Part shown: positions 16,661 to 24,996 of the stretch, in pieces | Layout of the letters: the number at the start of each line of letters is the position of its first letter | How positions within the stretch are numbered: position 1 is the stretch's first letter | Assembly (NCBI RefSeq): GCF_000725485.1 | Contig: NZ_KL647035.1 | Location: forward strand, 1-53,795 | From: Nonomuraea candida | GTDB taxonomy: Bacteria > Actinomycetota > Actinomycetes > Streptosporangiales > Streptosporangiaceae | Length of the DNA stretch: 53,795 nucleotides | Direction: 5' to 3' | Made by a program: the position numbers and the translations under genes | Notes under the pieces: generated by a model | What the model was told of the DNA's origin: nothing | Seen by the model: only the letters and a program-made list of their open reading frames with translations | Databases searched by the model: none

Positions 16661-17833
16661 TCATCCCACTGTGAAGTCCCAGGTCAGAGATATATCCGTT
16701 GGATATCTCGCCGACCGCTCCCGATGGTAAGAATCGTGCCGCGTGGCCCAAATAAGGGGCATCGTCGCAGGTAACCCGGAAACGCGTCCGCACACCTGGC
16801 AGCCGCCGCGGCGGCGCAGGTGGTAGGCGAGCGTGGCGACGGCGAGCGCGATGCCCCACAGCGGCCACACCAGCGAGGTCGCCCAGGTCGCCCACATGTC
16901 CCAGTCGTCGAAGCCGTGCACCATGCGCAGCCGCCAGTACGTCAGCCCTGCCGACAGCACGATCAGCGACACGATCGAGGCGGGGACGACGGCCAGCATG
17001 GGCGGCACCGGCCTGCCGGCCCTGAACCAGATCCACCGCGGGTAGACCTCGCCCCAGCGCTGCACGAGCCCGAGTGTGAGGATCGCGCCGCCCACGCCCA
17101 TCAAGCTGAGGAACAGCCCTCCCCAGCGCAGTCCCGTCTGGTCCAGCCACCGCCAGAACTCCTCGGTGATCCCCAGCGGGATGCCCACCGCCCAGGCCAG
17201 ACGGCTGGCGTCGTACAGGGCCGGGATGATCGCCGCGACCACCGCCGCCCACAGTCCCCAGCGCCGCGCGGCCTGCGCCGTCGCCCAGCGTGCCGACCCG
17301 TGCTCGCCGCGGCCGCACGCCGGGCACCTGGCGGCCGTACGCCGCTGGTGGGCGAGCGCCGCCAGCGCCCACAGCAGCCCGCCCACCAGCAGGACGAACA
17401 GGTTGACCCGCGACCAGGGCACCAGTTCCGACAGTTGCTGCCCGCCGGGCACCCCGGTGAAGGCGAACACCGCGAGCAGCGGCGCGTAGGCCACCAGCAT
17501 CAGTACCCGGTTGTCGGTGAGCACCACCGTCAGCGTGAGCGTGGCCGCCCAGCCGAACCCCAGCAGCAGGGCACGGCCGCGCCGCGCCCCTCGCGCGATC
17601 GCCAGACCGGCGACCGCGCCCAGCGCGCCGAGCACCGCGATCACCGGCGCCGCCGTCTCGCGGGTGGCGTCGCCGAGCACGGACAGGCCCGGCTCCCAGT
17701 CGGGATCGTCCCTGCCGAAGGGGAACCCGTCGCCGCCGAGCGCCCAGAACAGCCCGAGCGCCCCGTACCCCAGTGACCACGCGGCCGCCGCGTACCCGGC
17801 CCAGTGCGGCCATGCCGCCATCGCCTTCCTCAT
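16661..17833 (-). CDS. Polytopic membrane protein, unknown function
   Basis: This 390-residue protein has about 8-9 predicted membrane helices, for example YAAAAWSLGYGALGLFWALG, WAATLTLTVVLTDNRVLML, LFVLLVGGLLWALAALAH and IVSLIVLSAGLTYW. Two cytoplasmic-type Cys pairs, CPACGRG and CQVCGR, look like small metal-binding knuckles. Similar proteins are common in actinomycetes, often near sigma-factor or regulator genes, with no known activity. The last 40 residues, after the second Cys motif, do not resemble a membrane protein and may come from a rearrangement. Confidence 0.75.
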   Translation of the reverse strand: MRKAMAAWPHWAGYAAAAWSLGYGALGLFWALGGDGFPFGRDDPDWEPGLSVLGDATRETAAPVIAVLGALGAVAGLAIARGARRGRALLLGFGWAATLTLTVVLTDNRVLMLVAYAPLLAVFAFTGVPGGQQLSELVPWSRVNLFVLLVGGLLWALAALAHQRRTAARCPACGRGEHGSARWATAQAARRWGLWAAVVAAIIPALYDASRLAWAVGIPLGITEEFWRWLDQTGLRWGGLFLSLMGVGGAILTLGLVQRWGEVYPRWIWFRAGRPVPPMLAVVPASIVSLIVLSAGLTYWRLRMVHGFDDWDMWATWATSLVWPLWGIALAVATLAYHLRRRGGCQVCGRVSGLPATMPLIWATRHDSYHRERSARYPTDISLTWDFTVG

Positions 17834-17929
17834 GGCTCAAGCCTCGGACCGGCCGCGCCCGGGGCCTATCCGCCGGACGGCAGATCTTCCCGGGTTCGGG
17901 TCGTCTCCGCTCTGCCGAAGGACGGGGCA

Positions 17930-18290
17930 CCGGCAGGAGGGCGATGGTGGTTGGGTGGCGATGGCGCTGGGTGCGCCGTAGCGGTTGCCTCGCCGATGCC
18001 GTTGATCATTCCAGGGGGAGGGCGTCGAGCAGTGCGAGCAGGGTGCGGGCGGTGGGCGCGGGAATGCCTCCGGCGTAAGTTCGCCCGAGGCGCGTTGCAG
18101 CTTCTCGCGTTTCAAGGTGGCGTTGGAGGCTTCCGCGGCGGCGTTGCCGGCGCTGCACCCGATGGCTTCCCTGGACTGGCGCACGCCGAGCTCGGCCCAA
18201 ACTCTGGAGAACTCGCCACCATCGGCCGTCGCCGACATGGTGAGCCGGCGCGACGCCACCGCCGCCATCCAGCAGCCCGGACGACACGGT
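17930..18290 (-). pseudogene. IS3-family transposase (OrfB) C-terminal relic
   Basis: The minus strand shows FSRVWAELGVRQSREAIGCS, then GNAAAEASNATLKREKLQ. This is the region of IS3-family transposases around the last catalytic Glu (normally in a DNA-AES/F-xxLK context). A further segment with QRHRRGNRYGAPSAI recalls the terminal RRHxxxGYRSP motif. Part of it is shifted in frame. Catalytic DDE residues upstream are absent, so it is inactive. Confidence 0.65.
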
Positions 18291-18333
18291 CGCCGGCGAC
18301 CAGGGTGACGGCGTTCCCGGGTATCTCCGGGGC

Positions 18334-19518
18334 TCACCCGGCCGGCCGGACGCGGGCGTCCGCCCGGCCGAACAGCCAGGTGAGCCCGGCCGCGGCGGCC
18401 ACGAACACCGCCGCCAGCGGCGGGAGGAGCGTGGCTCCGCCGGCGTCGAGGGCGAGCCCGCCGGCCGCGCCCGACAGGGAGACCGCCAGGTAGAGGGCGG
18501 ACTGGTTCAGCGACGCGGCCATGGGCTGCGTGCCCGGCGGCGCGTAGCTCATGATCAGGTGCTGCTGGGGCGTGGTGACGGTGAAGGAGAACACGCCGCC
18601 GATCGCGATCGCCGCCACCGCCGTCGCGTACGAGCCGCGCAGCGCCGGCACCAGCAGGAAGACGAGGGTGAGGAGCAGCGTGCCGGTGATCACCACGCGC
18701 CGGGGGCCGCTGCGGTCGGTGAAATGTCCCGCCAGCAGGTTCCCCACCGTGCCGGCCACGCCGAACGCCAGGAGCAGCACGGCCACCCGGCTCCCCTGAC
18801 CGCCGGTGGCGGGCTCGTACACGACGCTCAGGTACGTGTACGGCACGTAGATGCCGGTGAACGCCACGACCGTGGTGGCCAGCACGCCGAGCACCCGCCG
18901 GTCGGCGAGCGGGGCGAGCCGCTGCCGCCAGCCGCCGGCCGGGCCGCGCCCGACGTCGGGCAGGCGCATGGCGATGATCGGCACGACGATCAGGGCCAGC
19001 CCGGTGACCAGCCACATCGTGGCCCGCCAGCCGAGCGCCGCCCCCACCGCCGTGCCCAGCGGGGCGCCGAGCGCGAGCGAGGACGTGAGGCCGAGCATGA
19101 CGATCGCGATGGCCCGGCCGCGGCGTTCCTCCCCGGCGATGGCCGCCGCGGTGGCGCTGGCCGTCGCCGCGTAGAGCGACGCGCCGCCCGCGGCGACCAC
19201 CCGGGACACCAGCACCAGCGCGTACGAGGGCGCCAGCGCCGTGATCACGTTGCCCACGGCGAACAGCGCCAGCCCGGCGGGCAGCACGGCGCGCCGCGAC
19301 CAGCCGGCGGTCAGCGTGGCCAGCACCGGGGCCAGCACGGCGTAGGCGATGGAGAAGACGGTGACGAGCTGGCCCGCCGCGGCCACGCTGACCTCCAGCG
19401 AGCGGGCGATCTCGGGCAGGATGCCGGCGACGACGAAGCCGTCCGTGCCGACGGCGAACGTCCCGAACGCGAGGACCGCCGCGTGCGCGCGCCATCCCCG
19501 GCTGAGGTCTGTCTTCAC
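18334..19518 (-). CDS. Major facilitator superfamily efflux transporter
   Basis: This protein of about 394 residues has 12 predicted membrane helices and belongs to the DHA1 drug-efflux type. It has the N-terminal motif GFVVAGILPEIARSLEVSVA and TAGWSRRAVLPAGLALFAVG, the inter-helix 2-3 loop, and similar half-repeats after residue 200. GTG 19518 has GGGAGG five bases upstream and is preferred over an in-frame codon at 19563. It diverges from a LysR gene, the usual arrangement in which the regulator controls the pump in response to a substrate. The substrate cannot be inferred. Confidence 0.88.
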   Translation of the reverse strand: MKTDLSRGWRAHAAVLAFGTFAVGTDGFVVAGILPEIARSLEVSVAAAGQLVTVFSIAYAVLAPVLATLTAGWSRRAVLPAGLALFAVGNVITALAPSYALVLVSRVVAAGGASLYAATASATAAAIAGEERRGRAIAIVMLGLTSSLALGAPLGTAVGAALGWRATMWLVTGLALIVVPIIAMRLPDVGRGPAGGWRQRLAPLADRRVLGVLATTVVAFTGIYVPYTYLSVVYEPATGGQGSRVAVLLLAFGVAGTVGNLLAGHFTDRSGPRRVVITGTLLLTLVFLLVPALRGSYATAVAAIAIGGVFSFTVTTPQQHLIMSYAPPGTQPMAASLNQSALYLAVSLSGAAGGLALDAGGATLLPPLAAVFVAAAAGLTWLFGRADARVRPAG

Positions 19519-19796
19519 CGGCCCTCCCGCGCGCTGGTCGCAGTGGTGCGAGCGGGAGGACACGGCGTGCTCCCCAGAGCGGCCGGCCCGCCGGCCGGGC
19601 AGGCGGGCAGCATATTGACGATCATGAAAGTCTCCATGACGGATGTTTCGAGGCAGGGAAGGCCCCGGTGCGTCCCGAAACGGTTCGGGCGATCACGGGG
19701 TCGCCGGCCCGGGGAAGGGGGCCGCGCGATCCAGTCAACCTGGCCACGGGGCGGACCTGAAGGATCGATCGGATCAGTATTGATACCCTTGCGGAG

Positions 19797-20774
19797 ATGA
19801 ATGATCTGGAGATGCGGCAGCTCAGGTACTTCATAGCGGTCGCGGAGGAGCTGCACTTCGGGCGCGCGGCCGAACGGCTCGGCATGGCGCAGCCTCCGCT
19901 GTCCCGGGCGATCGGCCGGCTGGAGCGCAAGGTCGGCGTGCAGTTGCTGGAACGCACCACCCGCCACGTCGCGCTCACCCCGGCGGGCGAGGTCTTCCTG
20001 CGCGACGCCCGCAGCGCCCTCGACACGATCGACGCCGCCGTCCGGCGTGCCCGGCACGCGGGCCGGCCCGAGCGGCGGCTACGGCTCGCGCTCAAGGCCG
20101 ACCACGACGCCGGGCTGCTGCCGCGCATCCTGTCCGCCTACCACAGCGAGGACATCGCGCCGGTGGTCGAGCTGGTGCACGGGGCGGTGGGCGAGCAGGC
20201 TCCGTCGCTGCGTGACGGCCGGGCCGACGTCGCGCTCGTGTCCGGGCCCTTCGACGACCGCGGCCTCGACCACGAGCCGCTGCTGACCGAGCCCCGCCTG
20301 GTCGCGCTGGCGGCCGGCGACCCGCTGGCCGCCCGGCCCGCCCTGCGGCTGGCCGACTTCGCCGGGCGCAGACTGCCCAGCGGCACCCTGGTCGAGCAGT
20401 CCGGGCTCCTGTCCGGGCTGCTGCCCGGGCCCCCGTCCTCGAACGGCGGACCGGCCCGCCGCGAGCGCGTGACCACCTCTCAGCAGGGCGCCCTGGACAC
20501 CACGCAGATCCTCGAGCTGGTGGAGCTGGGCTCCATCGTCTGGTTCCCGCCCGCCTCGATCGCGCGGCGTTACCCGCGGCCCGAGATCGCCTACCGGCCC
20601 GTGGTGGATCTGGAGCCGGTCACGCTGTCGGTCGCCTGGCCGCAGGAGGCCCGATCGAGGGCCGTCGCCTGCTTCGTCCGCAACGCCACGGAGGTCGCGG
20701 AGGCCGCCCGATCAGCACTCGCCGCCGCGCCGGCGCACGCCGCCCTGACAGCACCCGCCGCCCGGCTCGCGTAG
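19797..20774 (+). CDS. LysR-family transcriptional regulator
   Basis: This 325-residue protein has an N-terminal winged helix-turn-helix. RQLRYFIAVAEELHFGRAAE and RLGMAQPPLSRAIGRLERKV are classic LysR sequence, and LTPAGEVFL closes the domain. A periplasmic-binding-like effector domain spans about 90-295. The 278-bp gap to the divergent MFS gene is where a LysR box would be expected. It very probably controls that transporter and itself. Confidence 0.9.
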   Translation: MNDLEMRQLRYFIAVAEELHFGRAAERLGMAQPPLSRAIGRLERKVGVQLLERTTRHVALTPAGEVFLRDARSALDTIDAAVRRARHAGRPERRLRLALKADHDAGLLPRILSAYHSEDIAPVVELVHGAVGEQAPSLRDGRADVALVSGPFDDRGLDHEPLLTEPRLVALAAGDPLAARPALRLADFAGRRLPSGTLVEQSGLLSGLLPGPPSSNGGPARRERVTTSQQGALDTTQILELVELGSIVWFPPASIARRYPRPEIAYRPVVDLEPVTLSVAWPQEARSRAVACFVRNATEVAEAARSALAAAPAHAALTAPAARLA

Positions 20775-20837
20775 ACCCGCCCCGCCTGCGCTCTCGGTCA
20801 CCCCGCCCCCACCTGCGCCCCCACACCCGCGGCCCTG

Positions 20838-21725
20838 GGTCAGAACATCGACCTGATCGCACTGTTCGATCCGGTCACGGCGCCCTGGCGGGCCCGCTTC
20901 GCGGTCGTCTCCACCCTCTGCCTGGTGATCGTCATGCTCACCTCCGTCTGCAGGCGGCGGTTCCGCCTGCGGTATGAGGCGTGGCAGGTCCTGCACGTGT
21001 CGCTGTCCGTCGCCTCTGTGCTGCTGGCCCTCGCGCACATCGAGCTGGTCGGCTACTACGTCGACGCGCCATGGAAACGGGTGCTGTGGGCGGTCATGAC
21101 GGCCGGCTTCGTCAGCCTGATCGTCTGGGTGCGCCTCGTCCGCCCGCTCCGCCGGCTCCGGCGGCCGTGGGAGGTCGAGAAGGTCACCGCCGAACGGGGC
21201 GCCACGACGACGATCACTTTGCGTCCCGTCGGGCACGAGGGGTTCAGATTCGAGCCCGGCCAGTTCGGGTGGATCACCGTGGGACGCTCGCCCTTCGCCG
21301 TCACTCAGCACCCCTTCTCGTTCTCCTCGAGCGCGGAGGCCGACGGCGCGGTGCAGATGAGCATCAAGGCACTCGGCGACTTCACCACCGGCGTGGCGGA
21401 ACTGCGACCCGGCACCCGGGCCTATCTGGACGGCCCGCACGGCGTGTTCACCCCCGACCGCAACGAAGGGCCGGGCTTCGCGCTGATCGCCGGCGGGGTC
21501 GGCATCGGCCCGATGATGAGCATGCTCCGTACCTTCGCCGACCGCCATGACCAGCGGCCCTGCCTGCTGTTCTATGCCAGCCGGACCCTCGAGGACACCA
21601 CGTTCCTCGAAGAGATCCAGCGACTGCGTGCCCGGCTCAACCTATCGTCCCGCCCGGTTCGCAGGCGGGAAGGCTCCCTGCCGCTGGACTCGGGGACCGC
21701 GTCCCCGGCCCCCTGCCTGGCGTGA
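20838..21725 (+). pseudogene. Ferric reductase-like flavoprotein, truncated at both ends
   Basis: The frame begins without a start codon inside the membrane domain. LHVSLSVASVLLALAHIEL holds two His residues of the kind that ligate heme, and a further membrane helix follows. The FAD-binding barrel is present (FEPGQFGWI, HPFSFSSS, YLDGPHGVFT) and the NAD-binding part opens with GGVGIGPMMSMLRTF. Homology stops at about 21643, after RLRARLNL, where the sequence becomes unrelated. The first four membrane helices and the NAD-site Cys-Gly region are missing, so the gene is a relic. Confidence 0.7.
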
Positions 21726-21777
21726 GCATCGCCTGCCCAGCGGGTGCGCGGGCTCACCACTCCTGACAGGACGATCG

Positions 21778-21899
21778 TGAGGCGGCGCCAGATCCGCAAC
21801 GCGCTGGTGGACCATGGCCTGTCCCCGGGCCTGTCCCCGGCCGAGCAGTTCCTCGCCCACGAGACGGTCTTTCCGGTCGGCAGCCGGGGGCGGGCGTGA
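21778..21899 (+). other. Short coding-like fragment, unidentified
   Basis: The plus strand encodes VRRRQIRNALVDHGLSPGLS, then a stretch ending at TGA near 21899. It has coding-like composition but no family that I recognise. It lies between a truncated flavoprotein and a frameshifted gene and is probably another relic. Confidence 0.25.
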
Positions 21900-22013
21900 G
21901 GCCGACGAGCTTGGCGAGGAAACGATCGACCTGTTCCTCCAGCGGCGGCCATGTTCCGGTGGACAACGCCGCCGACGCGGCCGCTTCCGGTCTCCAGTGG
22001 ATGAGATCATGGC

Positions 22014-22957
22014 TTGGTGACCCGTGTGCTGACTCGAAGCGATCTGGAAGCCGTACTGGAGCCTGTTTCCTGTCTGCAGGCGCTGCGCGAGGGGTTCCGT
22101 GCCGACGGTTCCGAGCCGGTGAGGGGGCAGCGAGTCCGCACGGATCTGCCCTTCCCGGGGACGGCCACTGCTCTGATCCCGGGGGTGTTGTCCGGTATCG
22201 AGGCGTACACCGTGAAGGTGAACGCCAAGTTCCCCGGTGCCCGGCCGGCGCTGCGAGGCGTGATCTGCCTGCACAGTGGACAGGATGGCGAACTGCTCGC
22301 ACTGCTGGATTCGGCCACCGTGACCGCCTGGCGCACCGGCCTGGCCGCGGCCTTGGGGACCCATGCCCTGACCGTGGCCGATCCCGCCGCCGTCATCGGG
22401 GTGGTCGGTGCGGGTGCGCAGGCCGAGCTGATGGTGCGCGGGCTGCGCGGCTTGAGGGGCGACGGCGGCCTCGTCGTACATGACACCAACCCCGGTCGCG
22501 CCGCCACCTTCGCCTCCCGCCACGGCGGCCAGGTGCTCGGCTCGGCGGCCGAGGTCGCCTCTGTGGCCGACGTCGTCCTGCTGGCGACCTGGTCCCGCAC
22601 GCCGCTGCTGCACCTGGGCGACACCCGGCCCGGGCAGCACTTCACCTCCCTCGGCGCCGACGAGCCGGGGAACAGGAACTGGCCGCCGACTTGCTGCGAT
22701 CGGCCCTTCTCGTGGTGGACGACACCGAGCTGGCCGCCGCGACCGGTGCGCTGGCAGCAGCCGGCCTCCCGGCTTCGGCTGCCACGGCCACCCTTGGCGA
22801 CATCCTGAATGGCTCACACCCAGGCCGCACCGACGCCGCCCAGCGATCGGTGTACGCGCCCGTCGGGCTTCCCTGGCAGGATCTCGCCCTTGCCTGGTCC
22901 GCCTTCCAGCGAGCGGAGCAGCAGGACGTCGGAACGGAGATCGACTTGCTGTCCTGA
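22014..22957 (+). pseudogene. Ornithine cyclodeaminase / mu-crystallin family protein with a frameshift
   Basis: Family members are NAD(P)-dependent enzymes that act on amino acids or imines (ornithine cyclodeaminase, alanine dehydrogenase, siderophore precursor synthases). The first part contains KVNAKFPGARPALRGVICL, ALLDSATVTAWRTGLAAALG and VIGVVGAGAQAELMVRGLR (dinucleotide loop), up to SLGADEPG. At about 22670 the frame shifts. A missing G in the run CCGGGG would join it to EQELAADLLRSALLVVDD and then to DAAQRSVYAPVGLPWQDLAL and the stop. The corrected protein has about 314 residues and looks complete, so a sequencing error in a homopolymer is as likely as a real mutation. Confidence 0.8.
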
Positions 22958-22959
22958 GC

Positions 22960-23065
22960 CGAGACGGTGCTCTCCTGCGCGGCTGCCCGTTCATCCGACC
23001 ACCTGGCCAGTGGTCGCAGGGCCTGGTGCACCTGCTGCCCGAGTGGCGTCAGCGCGCACCTCGGC
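22960..23065 (-). pseudogene. HxlR-type regulator C-terminal fragment
   Basis: The minus strand reads ALTPLGQQVHQALRPLARWS. This is the wing and last helix of HxlR winged-helix regulators, where YxLTPLGxxL is conserved. No N-terminal part with the recognition helix is found upstream. It is an isolated fragment that abuts the 3' end of the cyclodeaminase-like gene. Confidence 0.45.
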
Positions 23066-23204
23066 CGAGGTGCTCGTCGTGCACGCGGACCAGGCGTCCA
23101 CGGCCGCCTTCGGGGAGGATCAGCTCTGCCCGGCCACCTGCCGCCCCTCGGGTGAGGCCGGCCGGGCCCAGGCCGCCGCCGTCGTCGGGCGGCCTGGCGC
23201 ATGA
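23059..23204 (+). pseudogene. C-terminal fragment, possibly of a patatin-like protein
   Basis: The plus strand encodes EVLVVHADQASTAAFGEDQL and then AGRAQAAAVVGRPGA with a stop. The pattern (hydrophobic strand, ADxASxAAFG, then AGRAQA) resembles the tail of bacterial patatin-like phospholipases. No Ser-Asp catalytic part exists upstream. The identification is tentative. Confidence 0.3.
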
Positions 23205-23256
23205 GCGGGCCCGTCCTCGGGCGGAGGCCGCTCATCGGCCGGCGAACTCGCCATCC

Positions 23257-23273
23257 GGGGCGGCCGCCGCCCC
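23257..23273 (-). terminator. GC-rich hairpin beyond the cupredoxin gene
   Basis: GGGGCG, five bases and CGCCCC form a small strong stem 18 bp after the stop of the minus-strand cupredoxin/Ig gene. It is a plausible terminator without a T tract, as is usual in actinomycetes. Confidence 0.35.
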
Positions 23274-23290
23274 TGCCAGGAAACGGGACG

Positions 23291-24913
23291 CTACTCGCCG
23301 CCGACTTCCACGATCATGAACGTGGCCGTGCCCACCGACATGTTCCCGGCCTTGTCGGTGGCCCGGTACGACAGGGTGTGCGCGCCGGGCTGGTTGACCG
23401 GCAGCGGCCGCGTGTACGCCGCGAACGGCTGACCGTCGAGCGAGTACTCCACGGTGTCCACCCCGGAGCCGACGTCGCTCGCCGTCAGCTTCACCGTCGC
23501 CGAGCCGACATAGTTCCAGGCCCAGTCCTGGGTGCCGGTGATCGCGGCCGACACCTGCGGCAGCGTGGTGTCTTCCGCCGGAGCCACCACGGTGAACCTC
23601 AAAGTCGCCACCGGCGTGGTGTTCCCGGCCTTGTCGGTGGCCCGGTACGACAGGGTGTGCGCGCCCGCCCGGTTGACCGACACGGGAGACGGGTACTCGG
23701 TGTAGGGCCCGCCGTCGAGCGAGTACTCCACCGTGGCGACCCCCGACTCGGTGTCGCTCACCGAAAGCATCACGGTCGCCGAGCCGACGTAGTTGCCCGC
23801 CGAGTCCTGCTGGCCCGACAACTGCGCCGAGACCTGCGGAGGGGTGGTGTCCTCCTCCTGCGCGGCCGTCACCGTGAACGTCACCGAGCCCACCGGCGAG
23901 GTGTTGCCCGCCTTGTCGGTGGCCCGGAAGGTCACCGTGTGCGCGCCGGGCTGGTTGACCGGCAGTGGCCGCGTGTACGCCGCGAACGGCTGACCGTCGA
24001 ACGAGTACTCCACGGTGTCGACCCCGGAGCCGACGTCGCTCGCCGTGACCGTCACCGTCGCCACGCCGACGTAGTTGCCGTCCGCGTCCTGCTCACCGGT
24101 CACCTTCCCGGTGACCACGGGCGGAGTGGTGTCCTCCTCCTGCGGAGCCACCACCGTGAACGTCACCGAGCCCACCGGCGAGGTGTTGCCCGCCTTGTCG
24201 GTGGCCCGGAAGGTCACCGTGTGCGCCCCCACCCGGTTGACCGACACCGGGGCCGAGTAGGCCGCGAACTCCCCGCCGTCGAGCGCGTACTCCACGGTGT
24301 CCACCCCGGACTCGGTGTCGCTCGCCGAGACCGTGACCGTCGCCGCGCCCACGTAGTTGCCGTCCGTGTCCTGGTCACCCGCCACCTGCGCGGAGACCTG
24401 CGGCGCGGTCGTGTCCTCGCTCCCGCCTTCCGTGACGACGAACTCGCCGGTCATCTGGCCGTGACCGGGGATCACGCAGGTGTAGCGGTACTTGCCGGGG
24501 GTGAGGTTCACCTGCGCGATGTGCCGGCCGCCGGCGGCGTCGAAGGGGCTGGCGATGATGTTGAGGCTGACGTCGTGGTTGTAGCCGGGGGTGGAGGTGT
24601 CGAACGTCAGCGTGTGCGTCATGCCGGTGGTGTTGCCGGTGGCCGCGCTGTTCTCGAAGACGATGGTGGCGGGGCCCGCCGTCGCCGATTCCGGCGCCGA
24701 CTTGTACGCGGTCATGCTGTCGTCGGCGGTCCAGGTGAGCACCTGGTCCGCCGCCCGCACGGCGGTGAGCTGCGTACGGGGCCGCGCGTCGGCCTGGACC
24801 GACGACAGGAAGAGCGCGGGAAGCGCCACGGCGAGCAGCAAGAAGGCGAGGCGCGGCGCGGACGCCCGCCGTAAGGCTCTGGTCACGAGGGAAGGGAGAG
24901 ATCCGGCATGCAT
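23291..24913 (-). CDS. Secreted cupredoxin-like protein with four Ig-like (OmpL47-type) repeats
   Basis: This protein has about 540 residues. A signal peptide is visible (RLAFLLLAVALPALFLSSVQ, ending near ADA at 42). A plastocyanin/azurin-like domain spans about 45-163 with a probable type 1 copper site: His in MTHTLTF, and Cys, His and Met in CVIPGHGQM. Four repeats of about 95 residues follow, each opening DTTxPxV and containing SGVxTVEYxxDG and SYRATDKAGN or TFRATDKAGN, the OmpL47-type beta-sandwich. The repeats are highly alike at DNA level. GGAAAGG lies 11 bases before ATG 24913. It sits 83 bp after the giant ThuA/sugar dehydrogenase gene on the same strand, so the two are probably co-transcribed. 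I infer that the cupredoxin passes electrons to or from the dehydrogenase or binds extracellular polymer. Confidence 0.88.
   Translation of the reverse strand: MHAGSLPSLVTRALRRASAPRLAFLLLAVALPALFLSSVQADARPRTQLTAVRAADQVLTWTADDSMTAYKSAPESATAGPATIVFENSAATGNTTGMTHTLTFDTSTPGYNHDVSLNIIASPFDAAGGRHIAQVNLTPGKYRYTCVIPGHGQMTGEFVVTEGGSEDTTAPQVSAQVAGDQDTDGNYVGAATVTVSASDTESGVDTVEYALDGGEFAAYSAPVSVNRVGAHTVTFRATDKAGNTSPVGSVTFTVVAPQEEDTTPPVVTGKVTGEQDADGNYVGVATVTVTASDVGSGVDTVEYSFDGQPFAAYTRPLPVNQPGAHTVTFRATDKAGNTSPVGSVTFTVTAAQEEDTTPPQVSAQLSGQQDSAGNYVGSATVMLSVSDTESGVATVEYSLDGGPYTEYPSPVSVNRAGAHTLSYRATDKAGNTTPVATLRFTVVAPAEDTTLPQVSAAITGTQDWAWNYVGSATVKLTASDVGSGVDTVEYSLDGQPFAAYTRPLPVNQPGAHTLSYRATDKAGNMSVGTATFMIVEVGGE
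23294..24420 (-). repeat. Four tandem Ig-like coding repeats
   Basis: The 3' three-quarters of the cupredoxin gene consists of four units with a period of about 285 bp. Long blocks are shared between units, for example the block at about 23882 and its near-copy at about 24168. Such repeats are prone to unequal recombination and to misassembly from short reads. Confidence 0.85.
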
Positions 24914-24996
24914 GTGTCGATGCACCTTTCCGAGCTGGGGTGGGGTGCCGGGCGCGGGGAACGCTCCCCGGCCCGGCACCCGGCCGGCGTACCGTC

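Noticed and set aside
16476..17930. A longer frame on the minus strand overlapping the membrane-protein gene
   Set aside because: It is out of frame with the predicted membrane helices and is Arg/Gly-rich. The frame at 16661-17833 has proper helices and codon bias.
23294..24420. Regular repeats considered as a CRISPR array
   Set aside because: The period is about 285 bp and the repeats are coding Ig-like domains. There is no short repeat-spacer pattern.
23201..24874. A 557-codon plus frame opposite the Ig-repeat gene with repeat-like protein sequence
   Set aside because: Its periodicity is inherited from the Ig-like coding repeats on the other strand. There is no start site or signal.
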